Assembly: GCA_003049465.1 (NCBI GenBank)
Contig: PYSS01000005.1
Span: forward strand, 533,521-597,520
Reading direction: 5' to 3'
Length of the DNA: 64,000 nt
From: Magnaporthiopsis rhizophila
Taxonomy: Eukaryota; Ascomycota; Sordariomycetes; Magnaporthales; Magnaporthaceae
Part shown: positions 32,320-42,575 of the stretch, piece by piece
How the letters are laid out: each line of letters begins with the position of its first letter
How positions within the stretch are numbered: the first letter of the stretch is position 1
The notes under the pieces: generated by a model
Told to the model about the DNA's origin: nothing
The model's database searches: none
Seen by the model: only the letters and a program-made list of their open reading frames with translations
Position numbers and translations under genes: made by a program

Positions 32320-35300
32320 CTTGCCGGTGTTGGTGATCCCGAAGGTTGTAGCTCCAGCCAGACGACGACAGGAAGAAAACAAACGAACTCAAAAGACAAT
32401 AATAAAGGAGTGATGAAGCTTGCCGCGGACGCCGGTGGGTAGTATCGATGGCGACCTATGGCGAATACCTACGGCACTCCGATATCCGCGAACCAGACAA
32501 GCAGCACGGCGGAGAGCACTACACTTGCAAATCACGCTCCTTTTGCACGGGACAAAAGGGGTTACTGAACGCCCTAAAACGGGAAACACGATTCAAACAA
32601 AACGAATAGAAATAATAATGAGAAGAGAAGCCCGAGACGGCACTCAAACACACGCAAGGACGCAAGGGAACGGAGGCCAAACGTGGAATCTGGACTGCCT
32701 GACTAAAACACACGCAAAGCGCGAAGACAAAAAAATTCCCGCCCGACATCCGGGGCACCTACCAGTTTCCAATTGCGGAATCACCGACCCGCGGAGGTCT
32801 GTGGCGGCACCTCCTTTTTCGGTAGGGGCCCAGACGTAAGAAAACAAAAAACCCCCCCGTCCGCACATGGCGAATCGAAAGGTTTCGCCTCCTTGCGCTG
32901 GGCGTTTGCAGAGTTTCGCGGCTGGTCCCCTGCGATGGGGCAGTTTGAAAGAGATCTGTCGAGCTCGATCACGCCATCGGGAGCCAGGCCGCTTTGGGAC
33001 TAGTTCCGTATCGGGAATCCCACGGTGCAGCGGCTCCCGACGTCAAGCCAAAGTCTGGGCGGGCGTGCTACATCACGGGATATTGCACATGACTTTCACG
33101 TGAGTCTCAACGCGTTTTGCTGGGCAATCTCCCATCCCTGCTATCACCGCGCGCTCCCGCCGCCGCGGGTACCTAGAGGTCGGCGCTATCGGTCGATTGT
33201 GCAACCTAGCAACCGCCCGGGCGGGCGAGCAAAAAACGGTCTCCCGTTCTATCCTGGTGACAGCAAACATGGCCCGAAGTCCTGGATGGAATACCAACCA
33301 GGCCATCGGGCTACCTACTCAGACAGCTTGTGGGACGCTGCCCTGGATTTCCGTATCCGAGCCCTTGGTTCCGGCCGATGGTGACTACCCGTCCGAGCGA
33401 TGTGCTTCCTTTTTGTTTTTGTTTCTTTCTTCTCCATTTGTCTTGGTTCTTCTATTTCACCCTGGCCAGTTCTAGCCCATGTTGCATCTAGGTTACGTTA
33501 CATTGACCAGACTCTCGGATCGAGAGACGGACGGCCTGCCCAACAAGACCGGGGGTCTTGCCCAGGTTCTTGCCGAGGCCTTTTGTACCTTTATTAAGGT
33601 ACAATACACCTAGGGCGTCTGTTGAGAGATAGCCGTATACAAGGGTAGGAACATATCTTGACTCGCGTCCTAACCGAGTGGCAACGGCAAACCGCCCTCC
33701 GCCCGTCTGGATGGAGTCGGTCGGGCCGCAGGGAGATCGCGCTCCCGTCACTCGGCCGAGGATGCGAAGCGAAATGTGGACCGAGCGTCTGTCTCGGCCC
33801 ATGAAGGCTGGGCCTGGCCTAGCACATGCATTGCTTAGCATCGGGACCGGGCATATGGGCTTTGTGAATCAAACCTCAAGGGCAGAATCTCGGGATGCTC
33901 ATCTCAGTGCTCCATCTCAGAACTTGTCCTTCCCATGTTCGACCGCACTCCTGTATCCGGGTCTCTGGCTCGATTGCGCACGAGTTTGTTTGTCCTCCAT
34001 TGGCGACGACCGAGCCGGGGCGACACATGCGCTGCTGCATGTCTCAATTGCCCAGGCACACCGGTGGCGGGCGGCAGTCGCCGATTATGCAGGAACCTGC
34101 ACCTGACAATGCGATCGGGTTGGAGGGACGCTTGTGATGTCTCAACGACCTTCTGTCCCCCTGTCTCGGGGCCCGTCCCTCCTTCTGGGCCTGTTTTTAA
34201 TGCACTGAGCCTTTTGAGTCAACCTCGTCCTGCCCGACGGCACAGTTACCCGCGGCCGGGGACATTTCGCCTCGTCGCCCCTGATCACAGACGGAAATCA
34301 CCGAAAGGGCCGAAGCTAGCAATCAGTCGTCCGGGGAGGACGCGAGACCATGGTTCGGGTGCCGGCACTGCCAGTGCGAACTGACGGACGCCTCCTAACG
34401 GCCTGTGCCCGTTCTCGCTACTATCTGATCATTTAGCGTGGGAGAGGAGGTAGCCCCAGACTGAGGCGCCGCCTCAGCTGCGCCTGTTAACCGACGACGA
34501 TGACGGTGGCTTCTGATGGCTTGATCCATGGCTTGAAAGGTCGTCGTGAGAGGCGAGATTTGATGGCGTCGATGGGCTGTCATTGGAGCCTGGCGTGAAA
34601 CACCACGTTTTGGTGGCGTGGCTGCTGAAGGTAGGTAGCCAAGAAACTCCAGCGAAGGCAAGTTGAGGCAGCCTGTCCCTGTGTGGCAGACGGTTGATGC
34701 AACGGCTGTCCCAAACAGAAGCCACCGATCTGTGTCGCGGCTGGCGAGCCCTACACAGGGCTTGATGCTTTGTCGCATGTGTTTTCACGTGAGTATTGGC
34801 TGTCTGTGTGGGAGTGGCGGCTAGCTCGAAGGCTCGTCTGGTTGCACCGGCTGGACATCGTCTGTCACCTGGGAACTTGGCTGACCACAGGACATAGACG
34901 ACAGAAAGCAGCAGTTTAAGGGACCAGACACACAAGAGCACAAATGGACTGGCCTGGCGCCCGCTGCCCACCACTCGCCCCCAGAAGACAGTCATATGTC
35001 AGTTCACCACGAACTTAATGGATGCATCACAAGCTTGGCGTGGCACCAGGCGAGCAAGCCTTGTTTCCTTTGAGATCGGACGCAGGGTACTGCAGCCATG
35101 ATGCGACCCCGACGCAAAGCGATATTTGCAAAACATATCGCATCATGCCCCAGCTGGACGGCCGGGCACTTTCCTTCGTCGACGTGGCATCTACTTGAGC
35201 TGTGCCTGGTGCGTTGCGGTCTTTTCGCGTGGTACAGCACCCAAGCTCGGGCTTACGCAAATTACCAAGCGAGACTCTGCCTGTCAATCCCTGCCATGGC

Positions 35301-36666
35301 CACGGGCCGCAGGCGGACAGAGCTTCAGACGCCGCACATTTCGCTCGGAACCCCATCATCCACTGGGGTAATGGGGTTGACGGAATAAAGCGGTCACTGG
35401 ACGTGGTCGGTTCTTCTCCTTGGCTAGTGCCCCCGCCCGGTCCGGGGCCGCTAGCTCCTCCTAGTGGCTGACACCGCAGCCCGGACCCATGCAACCGAAC
35501 GGCACTATCAGTCACCGCTGCGTAGATCGATGGGTCCTGCGCGACTTGTGCGTGAACGACAGCCTCATGATTAATCGCAACTTCGACGCCTCCGCATCGT
35601 CGCTGATGGAAGCATGAGGTAGGCCGTAGCAACATGCAGAATCCGTGGTCCCAGGCCGAGGGCAGGGCTGCCTGCCTGCCCTTACGCCAGGACCATTCAA
35701 TGTCGCTACAGGGGATCTACGTTATGAATAAAAGGCAGGCTCGCCAGCCCGATGAGTTTGTCGTCCCAGGGAATGGCTGTCTTCTCATCGCCTCGACGTT
35801 CCATTTTTCCCATATTTTATCCTCTCTGGGAGCGTGTTGCGAGAGCCTACTAAGAGCAGCAAGCTCGAGTGATTTACTTTACTTTCAGTGACCGTCGCAC
35901 CTGTTCTACATTCAGCGCCCCATTTTCCTCTGCAGACTTTCTGGCTGCCATACAGTCGTCCTCTGGCCCCGACGACTTCTCTTTGGGGTGTCCTGCGCAC
36001 AAATTTTTCCCTGCGCCGGTTGGGCTTGCTTGTTTTTAGCAGGCAGGCTGGCCACGCTCCTGCCTTCCTGGCGCTGCACGCCCTCGCGTACCTCGCCTCT
36101 GCCCATCCAAGAAGAGTAAGTGTGGATGATCCTGACAGGCGGCAAAAGCAAACCTTTATGGCGACCCGTCTTTTGACCGCAAGGATTCCCCACAGACCTC
36201 TGCCGTCTGCCGTCCCGTCCCCCGGAGCCACTTTCTGCTGCCGTGATAGGCTGCTACCTACCCAACCTAAACTCGGGCCTCTCCTCGATATCAGCCGGCA
36301 AGCGACCGCGTCTGACACACCCCCGGTCCGCATTTCCTAATCGGGGCCTGATTTAATAACCCGCGTCAATATCGACTACCCCATAGCTGGAGAGAGCAGG
36401 GCAGGGCACGAGAGACAGCGACTCAGAGGCCAGAGCACCAGTCACTTGACGCTCTCAGCCTCTGTATTAGACACCGGGAACAGTCCCGGGAATAGCTACC
36501 CAAAAAAAAAAAAAAAACCGATCGGCCTCCACGGCTCAACCGGCACGGCGCAGGTCACACGCCAGAGACTACACCCCCCCCCCCCCCCCCCCCCCGCCGA
36601 AAAAAAGCACCGATTCACCCGTTGGCTGTCAACCTGGACGACAAATTCGTCGCGCAATCCGTAGAC
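32320..36666. other. 4.3-kb gene-poor region between divergent MET10 and copper ATPase
   Basis: The largest gap in the window. The ends should hold the divergent promoters and leaders of MET10 and the ATPase. ORFs inside (for example 34474-34995 and 35027-35635, both minus) are low-complexity or Cys/Trp/Arg-rich with no motif or consistent codon bias, so I do not call them. No terminal inverted repeats, transposase motif or tRNA was seen. Homopolymers A16 at 36502-36517 and C22 at 36574-36595 lie just before the ATPase start. Confidence 0.5.
36574..36595. repeat. Poly-C tract (22 C)
   Basis: Uninterrupted run of about 22 C about 70 bp upstream of the copper-ATPase ATG. Together with the A16 run at 36502-36517 and the N at 36724, it marks a stretch of uncertain sequence quality or an unusual 5' leader. 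Confidence 0.8.
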
Positions 36667-39600
36667 ATGGCTTCGCAACCCTCGGACGAGAATGACCCAT
36701 GGAGCGCAAAACACAAGCAAAAGNGCTCGACAGACCCCGCAGTGACCAGTTTCCTCCTGGGCAACCTGCACTGTCCCACCTGCGTCTCCGCCATAAAGAG
36801 TGTCTTGCACGCGTCGTGCAGAGGCCAGATAAAATGGGTGTCGCCCAACATCGTGACCGCCGTCGTGACTGTGGAACACGACCCAGACGCCCCCATCGCA
36901 ACCATGGCTGCCGAGCTTGAGCGGGCCGGCTTCAGGGTGTGTGGTGTCACGTCCACCGTCGGAGAGTACGAGGTCCCTGGTACCCACGCTGGCACCATGG
37001 TCGCCGGCTCGGCTGGTACCGGCGGCGATGGTGCGTCTGACAGTGTGAGGGATAAAGGAAAGCAGCCTGCCCTCTCCTCATCGGGCTGGCTTAGGTCGCC
37101 AGTCTTCGGCTCGAGATCTCCCCCTGATCGGCAGGACGCACACTTGAGGAACTGCGAGGAGTGTCGCAGGAAGAGCACCAGCTCGGCAACAGGCCCGGAG
37201 CCGCCAGGCGACACCGCTATCGACTCTATCGTTGCATCACCGCATCCCGCCGTCAAGTTCCAAACTGCCAACAAGCACCAAGGACTCTCGCCTTCACCAA
37301 AGCACCCCGTCGGCATGTCTACCAAGTCGTTCGTCACGACCGACGTCGAGGACGCTCCGATATGGAGGGCGACCCTGGCTATCGGCGGCATGACCTGTGC
37401 TGCCTGCTCCAACACCATCACCAAAGACCTCAAGCGGCGAGACTGGGTCTCCAACATCACCGTCAACCTGTTGACCAACAGCGCCACCATTGACTTCCTG
37501 GATAAGGACAAGACGGACCAGATCGTCGAGGCGATCGAGAGTCTCGGCTATGACGCTGCGGTAGATTCGGTCGTGGCTATCCAGGAGAACAGCGAGGATG
37601 CCGCACGGCGGGAGCGCACCGTCGAGATCGCCGTGGAAGGCATGTACTGCGAACACTGTCCCGGCCGCGTCACTCGAAGCCTTGCCCCCTTCGCCAACAT
37701 ACACTCGCTCATCATAGACAGGGAGCCCACACGGCAGCACCCAATCCTCAGAGTGACCTACGTGCCTCGGCCGCCTGGGCTCACCGTCCGAAAGATCATA
37801 GCGGCTATCGAGGCAAGCGACCCGGCCTTCAACGCGTCCATTCATCACCCACCTTCACTCGAGGAGCGCTCCAAGGAGATCCAGCGCCGGCATCAGCGTC
37901 AGATCCTCTACAGGGTCATATTTACCGGCATAGTGTGCGTGCCGACCTTTGTCCTCGGCATAGTCTATATGTCTCTCATCCCTGAAGGCAACCGCGACAA
38001 GCACCACCTCATGTTGCCCTGGACCTCGGGCATCAGCCGCCTGCAGATGGCCCTCTTCATCATGGCGACGCCCGTCTATTTCTTCGCTGCCGATGTTTTC
38101 CACGTCCGCGCCTCCAAGGAGATCTGGGCACTCTGGCGACGGGGGTCACGCACCCCTGTTCTGCAGCGCTTCTATCGCTTCGGCAGCATGAACACACTCA
38201 TGTCGCTAGGGACCACCATTGCCTACGTTAGCTCGACAAGTCAGCTCATCGCTGCTGCCGTCTATCAGCCCAAGATGATCAACGACTCCAATTTCTACTT
38301 TGACGCTGTCGTCTTCCTGACATTCTTCTTACTGCTTGGTCGTCTCATCGAGTCCTACAGCAAGTCCAAGACGGGGAGCGCGGTTGAGGCGCTCGGAAAG
38401 CTGCGTCCCACTACCGCCATCCTCGTGGAGCCGCAGCAGTCGAGTACCGCCGCCACCTCTGCTACTGACACGGGTGGGCGGGATGACGGAAAGGGTGATG
38501 CCGCCCCGGCCGTCATTATCACGGACACGGTAGTTAAAACGGACCTCCTAGATCTGGGCGACATTGTCAGAATCCCACACGGCAGCTCGCCGCCGGCTGA
38601 CGGCGTCGTGGTGCAAGGCACGTCGAGCTTTGACGAGTCCAGCCTGACGGGCGAGTCGCGGCCCATCCGCAAGTCTCCCGGCGACGTCGTCTACGCCGGC
38701 ACCGTCAACAAGGACGGGCCCGTCTTGGCTCGAGTGACTGGCGCCTCAGGCCGTTCTATGCTAGACCAGATCGTTCGTGTTGTGCGCGAGGGCCAGGCTC
38801 GGCGCGCCCCGCTTGAGCAGTTTGCAGACCTGCTTACAACATACTTTGTGCCCTGCGTCACCCTCATCGCGATCCTCACCTGGATAGTCTGGCTGGCACT
38901 GGGCCTGACGGGATCCATCGGGGGCCACTTCCTCGATGTTACGTCGGGCGGTTGGGTTGCCTTTTCGCTGCAGTTCGCAATCTCGGTCTTTGTGGTTGCC
39001 TGCCCCTGCGGCATCGCCCTGGCCGCACCCACAGCCATCTTCGTTGGCGGCGGCTTGGCCGCACGGCACGGCATCCTGGCCAAGGGCGGCGGCCTCGCGT
39101 TCGAGACGGCCAGTCGGACAAGCTGTGTGGTCTTTGACAAGACAGGGACGCTGACCATGGGCGGCGAGCCAAAGATCACCGACTCTGAGTTTTTCCTCGC
39201 TGAGAACGACGAACAAAAGAAGAAAAAGCAGGTGCTCTTGGCGGCCCTCAAGGCCATCGAGGAGAACAGCAGCCACACAGTCGCCAAGGCGCTAGTTTCC
39301 TTCTGCGCGGAGCAGGCTCCCCCGAGCGGCGGAACCATCGAGGAAGTGCAGGAGATTCCCGGAAAGGGCATGAAAGGAACGTACGTTCCCGATGACGGCT
39401 CTCCCGCCTTTCAGATCATTGTGGGCAACATGGCACTCATGGAGCAATTCTCCGCCCCGGCGCCCGCGGGTCTGGCCAAGACCATCACCGCGTGGACCGA
39501 GGGTGCCAAGTCGGTCGCCCTTGTCGCATCCCGGCCACAGTCGCCGGTGGTGCCCGAGGGCGATGAGAAAGGGAGTGACAATACAACCCCATTCTCCATC

Positions 39601-40371
39601 GGCGCCGCCTTCGCCATGTCAGACCCTATCCGCCCCGAGGCGCGCGCCGTCGTGGCCGCACTGCGCCAGCGCGGTCTGCAGGTGTACATGCTCTCCGGCG
39701 ACAACGCGGCCACAGCGCGCGCGGTGGGAGCGCGTGTTGGCATAGAGGCCGACAACGTTCTGGCCGAGGTGCTCCCCACGCAAAAGGCGGAGCAGATCAA
39801 GCGTCTGCAGATGGTAGCCGCCGACGCTTCTTCATCCTCGAAGCAGCAGCGAGCCATAGTGGCCATGGTGGGCGACGGTGTCAACGACGCGCCGGCGTTG
39901 GCGCAGGCCGACGTTGGCGTCGCGGTGGGGTCCGGGTCGGACGTGGCCATCTCGAGCGCCGGGTTCGTGCTGGTGCAGAGCGACCTGCGCAACGTGGTGA
40001 CGCTGCTCGAGCTCTCGGCCGCCGTCTTTCGGCGCATCAAGCTCAACTTTGGCTGGGCGCTCGTCTACAACGTGCTCGCGGTCCCCGTCGCCGCCGGCGT
40101 CCTGTACCCCGTCAGCACATCCAGCGGGCAGCACATCCGGCTGGACCCGGTCTGGGCCAGCCTGGCCATGGCGTTGAGCAGCATCAGCGTCGTGCTCAGC
40201 TCGCTCGCGCTCGGCACCAGGTGGTGGGGCGTTGGGTTCCGCGCCAGCAAGGTCGAAACAGCGGCCGAGAAGGAAGAAGAGGCCAAGCAGGCGGCGGGCG
40301 GTGGTGGCAACACCGCGCCGTTAGAGGGCGTTGTGGTTTCTCCCGAGGAGGCAAGGGAGGATAAGGTCTGA
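36667..40371 (+). CDS. Copper-transporting P1B-type ATPase
   Basis: Single exon, 1234 residues from the ATG at 36667 (an in-frame TTG upstream is disregarded). Exports Cu+ across a membrane using ATP. Three N-terminal heavy-metal-associated domains carry unlike CxxC motifs: CPTC (36-39), MTCAAC (244-247) and YCEHC (328-331). Then come membrane helices, actuator 'TGES' (661-664), ion-site 'CPC' (779-781), phosphorylation 'DKTGTLT' (Asp824), 'GDNAATA' and 'GDGVNDAP' (1069-1076), and the copper-specific 'YN' and 'MALSS' in the last helices. The HP locus normally read S-x-H-P is S-S-H-T here (His870). An N at 36724 leaves one residue undefined. The divergent first HMA suggests the resistance-exporter paralogue rather than a Golgi Ccc2, but this is inference. 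Confidence 0.92.
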   Translation: MASQPSDENDPWSAKHKQKXSTDPAVTSFLLGNLHCPTCVSAIKSVLHASCRGQIKWVSPNIVTAVVTVEHDPDAPIATMAAELERAGFRVCGVTSTVGEYEVPGTHAGTMVAGSAGTGGDGASDSVRDKGKQPALSSSGWLRSPVFGSRSPPDRQDAHLRNCEECRRKSTSSATGPEPPGDTAIDSIVASPHPAVKFQTANKHQGLSPSPKHPVGMSTKSFVTTDVEDAPIWRATLAIGGMTCAACSNTITKDLKRRDWVSNITVNLLTNSATIDFLDKDKTDQIVEAIESLGYDAAVDSVVAIQENSEDAARRERTVEIAVEGMYCEHCPGRVTRSLAPFANIHSLIIDREPTRQHPILRVTYVPRPPGLTVRKIIAAIEASDPAFNASIHHPPSLEERSKEIQRRHQRQILYRVIFTGIVCVPTFVLGIVYMSLIPEGNRDKHHLMLPWTSGISRLQMALFIMATPVYFFAADVFHVRASKEIWALWRRGSRTPVLQRFYRFGSMNTLMSLGTTIAYVSSTSQLIAAAVYQPKMINDSNFYFDAVVFLTFFLLLGRLIESYSKSKTGSAVEALGKLRPTTAILVEPQQSSTAATSATDTGGRDDGKGDAAPAVIITDTVVKTDLLDLGDIVRIPHGSSPPADGVVVQGTSSFDESSLTGESRPIRKSPGDVVYAGTVNKDGPVLARVTGASGRSMLDQIVRVVREGQARRAPLEQFADLLTTYFVPCVTLIAILTWIVWLALGLTGSIGGHFLDVTSGGWVAFSLQFAISVFVVACPCGIALAAPTAIFVGGGLAARHGILAKGGGLAFETASRTSCVVFDKTGTLTMGGEPKITDSEFFLAENDEQKKKKQVLLAALKAIEENSSHTVAKALVSFCAEQAPPSGGTIEEVQEIPGKGMKGTYVPDDGSPAFQIIVGNMALMEQFSAPAPAGLAKTITAWTEGAKSVALVASRPQSPVVPEGDEKGSDNTTPFSIGAAFAMSDPIRPEARAVVAALRQRGLQVYMLSGDNAATARAVGARVGIEADNVLAEVLPTQKAEQIKRLQMVAADASSSSKQQRAIVAMVGDGVNDAPALAQADVGVAVGSGSDVAISSAGFVLVQSDLRNVVTLLELSAAVFRRIKLNFGWALVYNVLAVPVAAGVLYPVSTSSGQHIRLDPVWASLAMALSSISVVLSSLALGTRWWGVGFRASKVETAAEKEEEAKQAAGGGGNTAPLEGVVVSPEEAREDKV

Positions 40372-40778
40372 TCTCTTGAGTCCGGGGGGAAAAAAGGATG
40401 CCTGGCGAGCTCTTGGGTGCCGGTTTTTATTCTCTTCCCTTTGTTTAATGCGTACTGTGTTTTGTTGAAGTGATTTGGGTTTTTGCTTGTAGAAAGGGGT
40501 CTTCCTAACCGCCTGCTCTCGCGGGTTTCCCCAGCTTACATGGACACCACATATTCCTATAGATTGTACGACCTTTACCAAGCCATATTGTTATTGTTAG
40601 CATTGATTTATATAGGAGCTTTCACTACACATTCTTCTTTTTAGCCTTTTTTGCCCCAAGCAGCATAGGTATGCAGTAAGGATGCGGACTTGTAAAGGAA
40701 GGGAAAAGGGATCCTGAATGTGGGTCTGATGAGGGTAATATGAAGTCAGCAGTGGAGGTAGAAGGCAACAAGTCTGAT
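40372..40778. other. 3' flank of the copper ATPase gene
   Basis: About 400 bp, AT-richer than the coding DNA, leading to the tRNA gene. No gene seen. Confidence 0.4.
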
Positions 40779-40867
40779 CTCTCCTTGGTGTAGTTGGTTT
40801 ATCACGTTCGACTGTAATTGTTCAAATTGTTATCGAAAGGTCCCTAGTTCGATTCTGGGAGGGGAGA
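40779..40867 (+). tRNA. tRNA-Tyr (anticodon GTA) with 14-nt intron
   Basis: Folds as a canonical cloverleaf. Acceptor stem CTCTCCT pairs with AGGGGAG (one T-G pair), discriminator A. T8, A14, G18-G19 and A21 are in place. The D stem is G10-C25, T11-A24, G12-C23, with a T13-T22 mismatch. Anticodon stem TTCGA/TCGAA is perfect. The loop reads C-T-G-T-A-A, so the anticodon GTA is at 40814-40816. A 14-nt intron (40818-40831) follows position 37 exactly where eukaryotic tRNA introns lie and is expected in tRNA-Tyr. T arm CCTAG-TTCGATT-CTGGG serves as B box. Confidence 0.93.
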
Positions 40868-40872
40868 CATCA

Positions 40873-40879
40873 TTTTTTT
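40873..40879 (+). terminator. RNA polymerase III T-run terminator
   Basis: Seven T residues starting five bases after the tRNA-Tyr discriminator base, the usual Pol III stop signal. Confidence 0.8.
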
Positions 40880-41614
40880 GCATCCTATCACCCACCCCTT
40901 TTAGGCCGAACAACGTTTCCGATATAGGTTGCGTTCCCTGCTATATTTCACTGTTTTCTTTTTCTTCCATGGAATTGGCAGCAGATCGTTCCATTGGATA
41001 TTGAAACGCCCATCAAGTTTGGGCACGAATGACAACAAACACGAAGCATGGGAAACTGGAATTTGCTCCATATTGGCAGCTCAACCGCCCCGCAAACAGC
41101 CCAGGCGCCGCCCCTTGTTCCTGGAATAGCCGTTAATAAAGCACATCAAGCCGCGATCTGAAAAGCTGGCACCAGTGAACACCGACCAGGATTTGATGAG
41201 CTGGAATTTTGGATGCCCGATGGGATTGAGGGTTATAAATGCCTGACCGGCGCATCGACAGGGGCAAGCGTGACCTGTGCCACGTCAGTAAGACTGTCAG
41301 TGTTCAAAAATCAAAAGCCAGCCAGCCCTGATTGAGATCTCCATCTCGATCAACTTTCTCATTCTGCTCTTTTTTTCTTTCTGCTGCAATCACCTCGGCC
41401 TCCCACCACAATTTTCAAACCACGGGTTTTCCACGGTATCTACGTTTAACCACCTGGACAACATCACCGGTCGTAATGGTCACTATTGCCTACTTCAACG
41501 CCTTAAGAAAGTCCGTGATTTACAAAAGTAGGCATACATACATTTTTATTCTCCAGAGCCTACGCCTCTTTTTGCGCCCACGCTAATTCTAGGACATGTC
41601 CAGTGTCGGACGCG
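40880..41614. other. Intergenic region
   Basis: About 730 bp between the tRNA and the basic small-protein gene. A short open frame (ATG 41476, stop 41586) could be an upstream ORF in that gene's leader. I tried splicing it to the downstream frame and the phase does not fit. Confidence 0.35.
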
Positions 41615-42034
41615 ATGATCACCGAGAGTACCACCACCGTGGTGCTTCCCCAGGACGGCACCACCTCCGGAGAGGCCCCCAGCAAGCCGCAGCGGAAGCG
41701 CTTGAGGCGCAAGAGGTCGCAGCTCGTCACACAGAAACGGCTCGAAGCCCAACGGCAGGGGCCACAGGCGGCGGCTGCGGCGGGGAAGTTTGCCATCACC
41801 ACTACCAGCAACGGACAGCCGACCAAGAAAAAGCAGCGGCTGAGCAAGGCGGATCTCGAGAAGCGCGATCTGGAGAAGCGCCGGAAAAGGCAGGCGAGCC
41901 GCACAGCCAGGAGGCTGAAAAGGGAGTTTTACCTAGACCTCGAAAAGCTCACGGCCGGTATGGCGGGGCTGGGCAGGGCAGCGGAGGAGGAGGCGGGGAC
42001 GCAGGCTGGGATGGGCATGGAGCTTGACGTGTAG
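41615..42034 (+). CDS. Small basic hypothetical protein
   Basis: ATG at 41615 gives 139 residues; the frame is also open upstream, from a GTG at 41603. The N-terminus is Thr/Ser-rich, followed by a basic block 'KPQRKRLRRKRSQLVTQKRL', an Ala tract, and a second very basic helix ('EKRDLEKRRKRQASRTARRL') ending in 'FYLDLEKLTAGMAGLG'. The pattern suggests a nuclear or ribosome-associated protein, but I recognise no family. A different frame starting at ATG 41596 is open over the same bases and is His/Gly/Ala/Arg-rich; I prefer the present frame because its composition and helix pattern are protein-like. Confidence 0.5.
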   Translation: MITESTTTVVLPQDGTTSGEAPSKPQRKRLRRKRSQLVTQKRLEAQRQGPQAAAAAGKFAITTTSNGQPTKKKQRLSKADLEKRDLEKRRKRQASRTARRLKREFYLDLEKLTAGMAGLGRAAEEEAGTQAGMGMELDV

Positions 42035-42575
42035 AGTGAGTCCAGCTGCGGGCGTGTTGGAGTCTCCTAAAGGTACGAGCTTTTCCTCCTTTCACGGGAT
42101 GCACTGGCTGGTTTCCCGTGCCCTCCCACGACATGTTGCCTAACAACAAACGCCTTGTTGCTTGCTGCTAGGCACAAATCGCCCGATTGGCCCCAGGGGC
42201 GGCTGCTTTCTTGGCGGATTTCTATGACGCTTCGTCGCGGACCCTGTCATCGTACCGTCACCGATCCGGGGCGCTGGGAGACGGATATCAACGTCCATGA
42301 CGTCATCCGTCCATCAGAGCCAAACACGGGGAGCAATGTTTTACGCGTCGTACATCCCGATGGACCATACCTATAAGATACCGTCGATTTTCTCGTGGGA
42401 CCTGCGCCGCAATCTCCACCTTCCATCCCAGTCCTCCTCTGGCTGGGTGTCTCGACCACACCATCTACTCTGTCACGCAGACACCACCTACCTACTCTTG
42501 TGAACTGTCGACCCATCTACTTCTCACCCCAATTCCAGATAGCTGCACGCATTGAAGCAGAAACAAAAAGAAAAA
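42035..42575. other. Intergenic region
   Basis: About 540 bp between two plus-strand genes; presumed promoter and leader of the NmrA-like gene. No gene seen. Confidence 0.4.

Noticed and set aside
34474..34995. 173-codon minus-strand ORF in the large gap
   Set aside because: Ser/His/Thr-rich, irregular codon use, no domain; one hydrophobic patch is not enough to call a membrane protein.
35027..35635. 202-codon minus-strand ORF in the large gap
   Set aside because: Composition and codon pattern look random, and no homology is recognised.
36640..36666. Upstream non-ATG start for the copper ATPase
   Set aside because: The in-frame TTG at 36622 is not a credible eukaryotic start when a good ATG lies at 36667.
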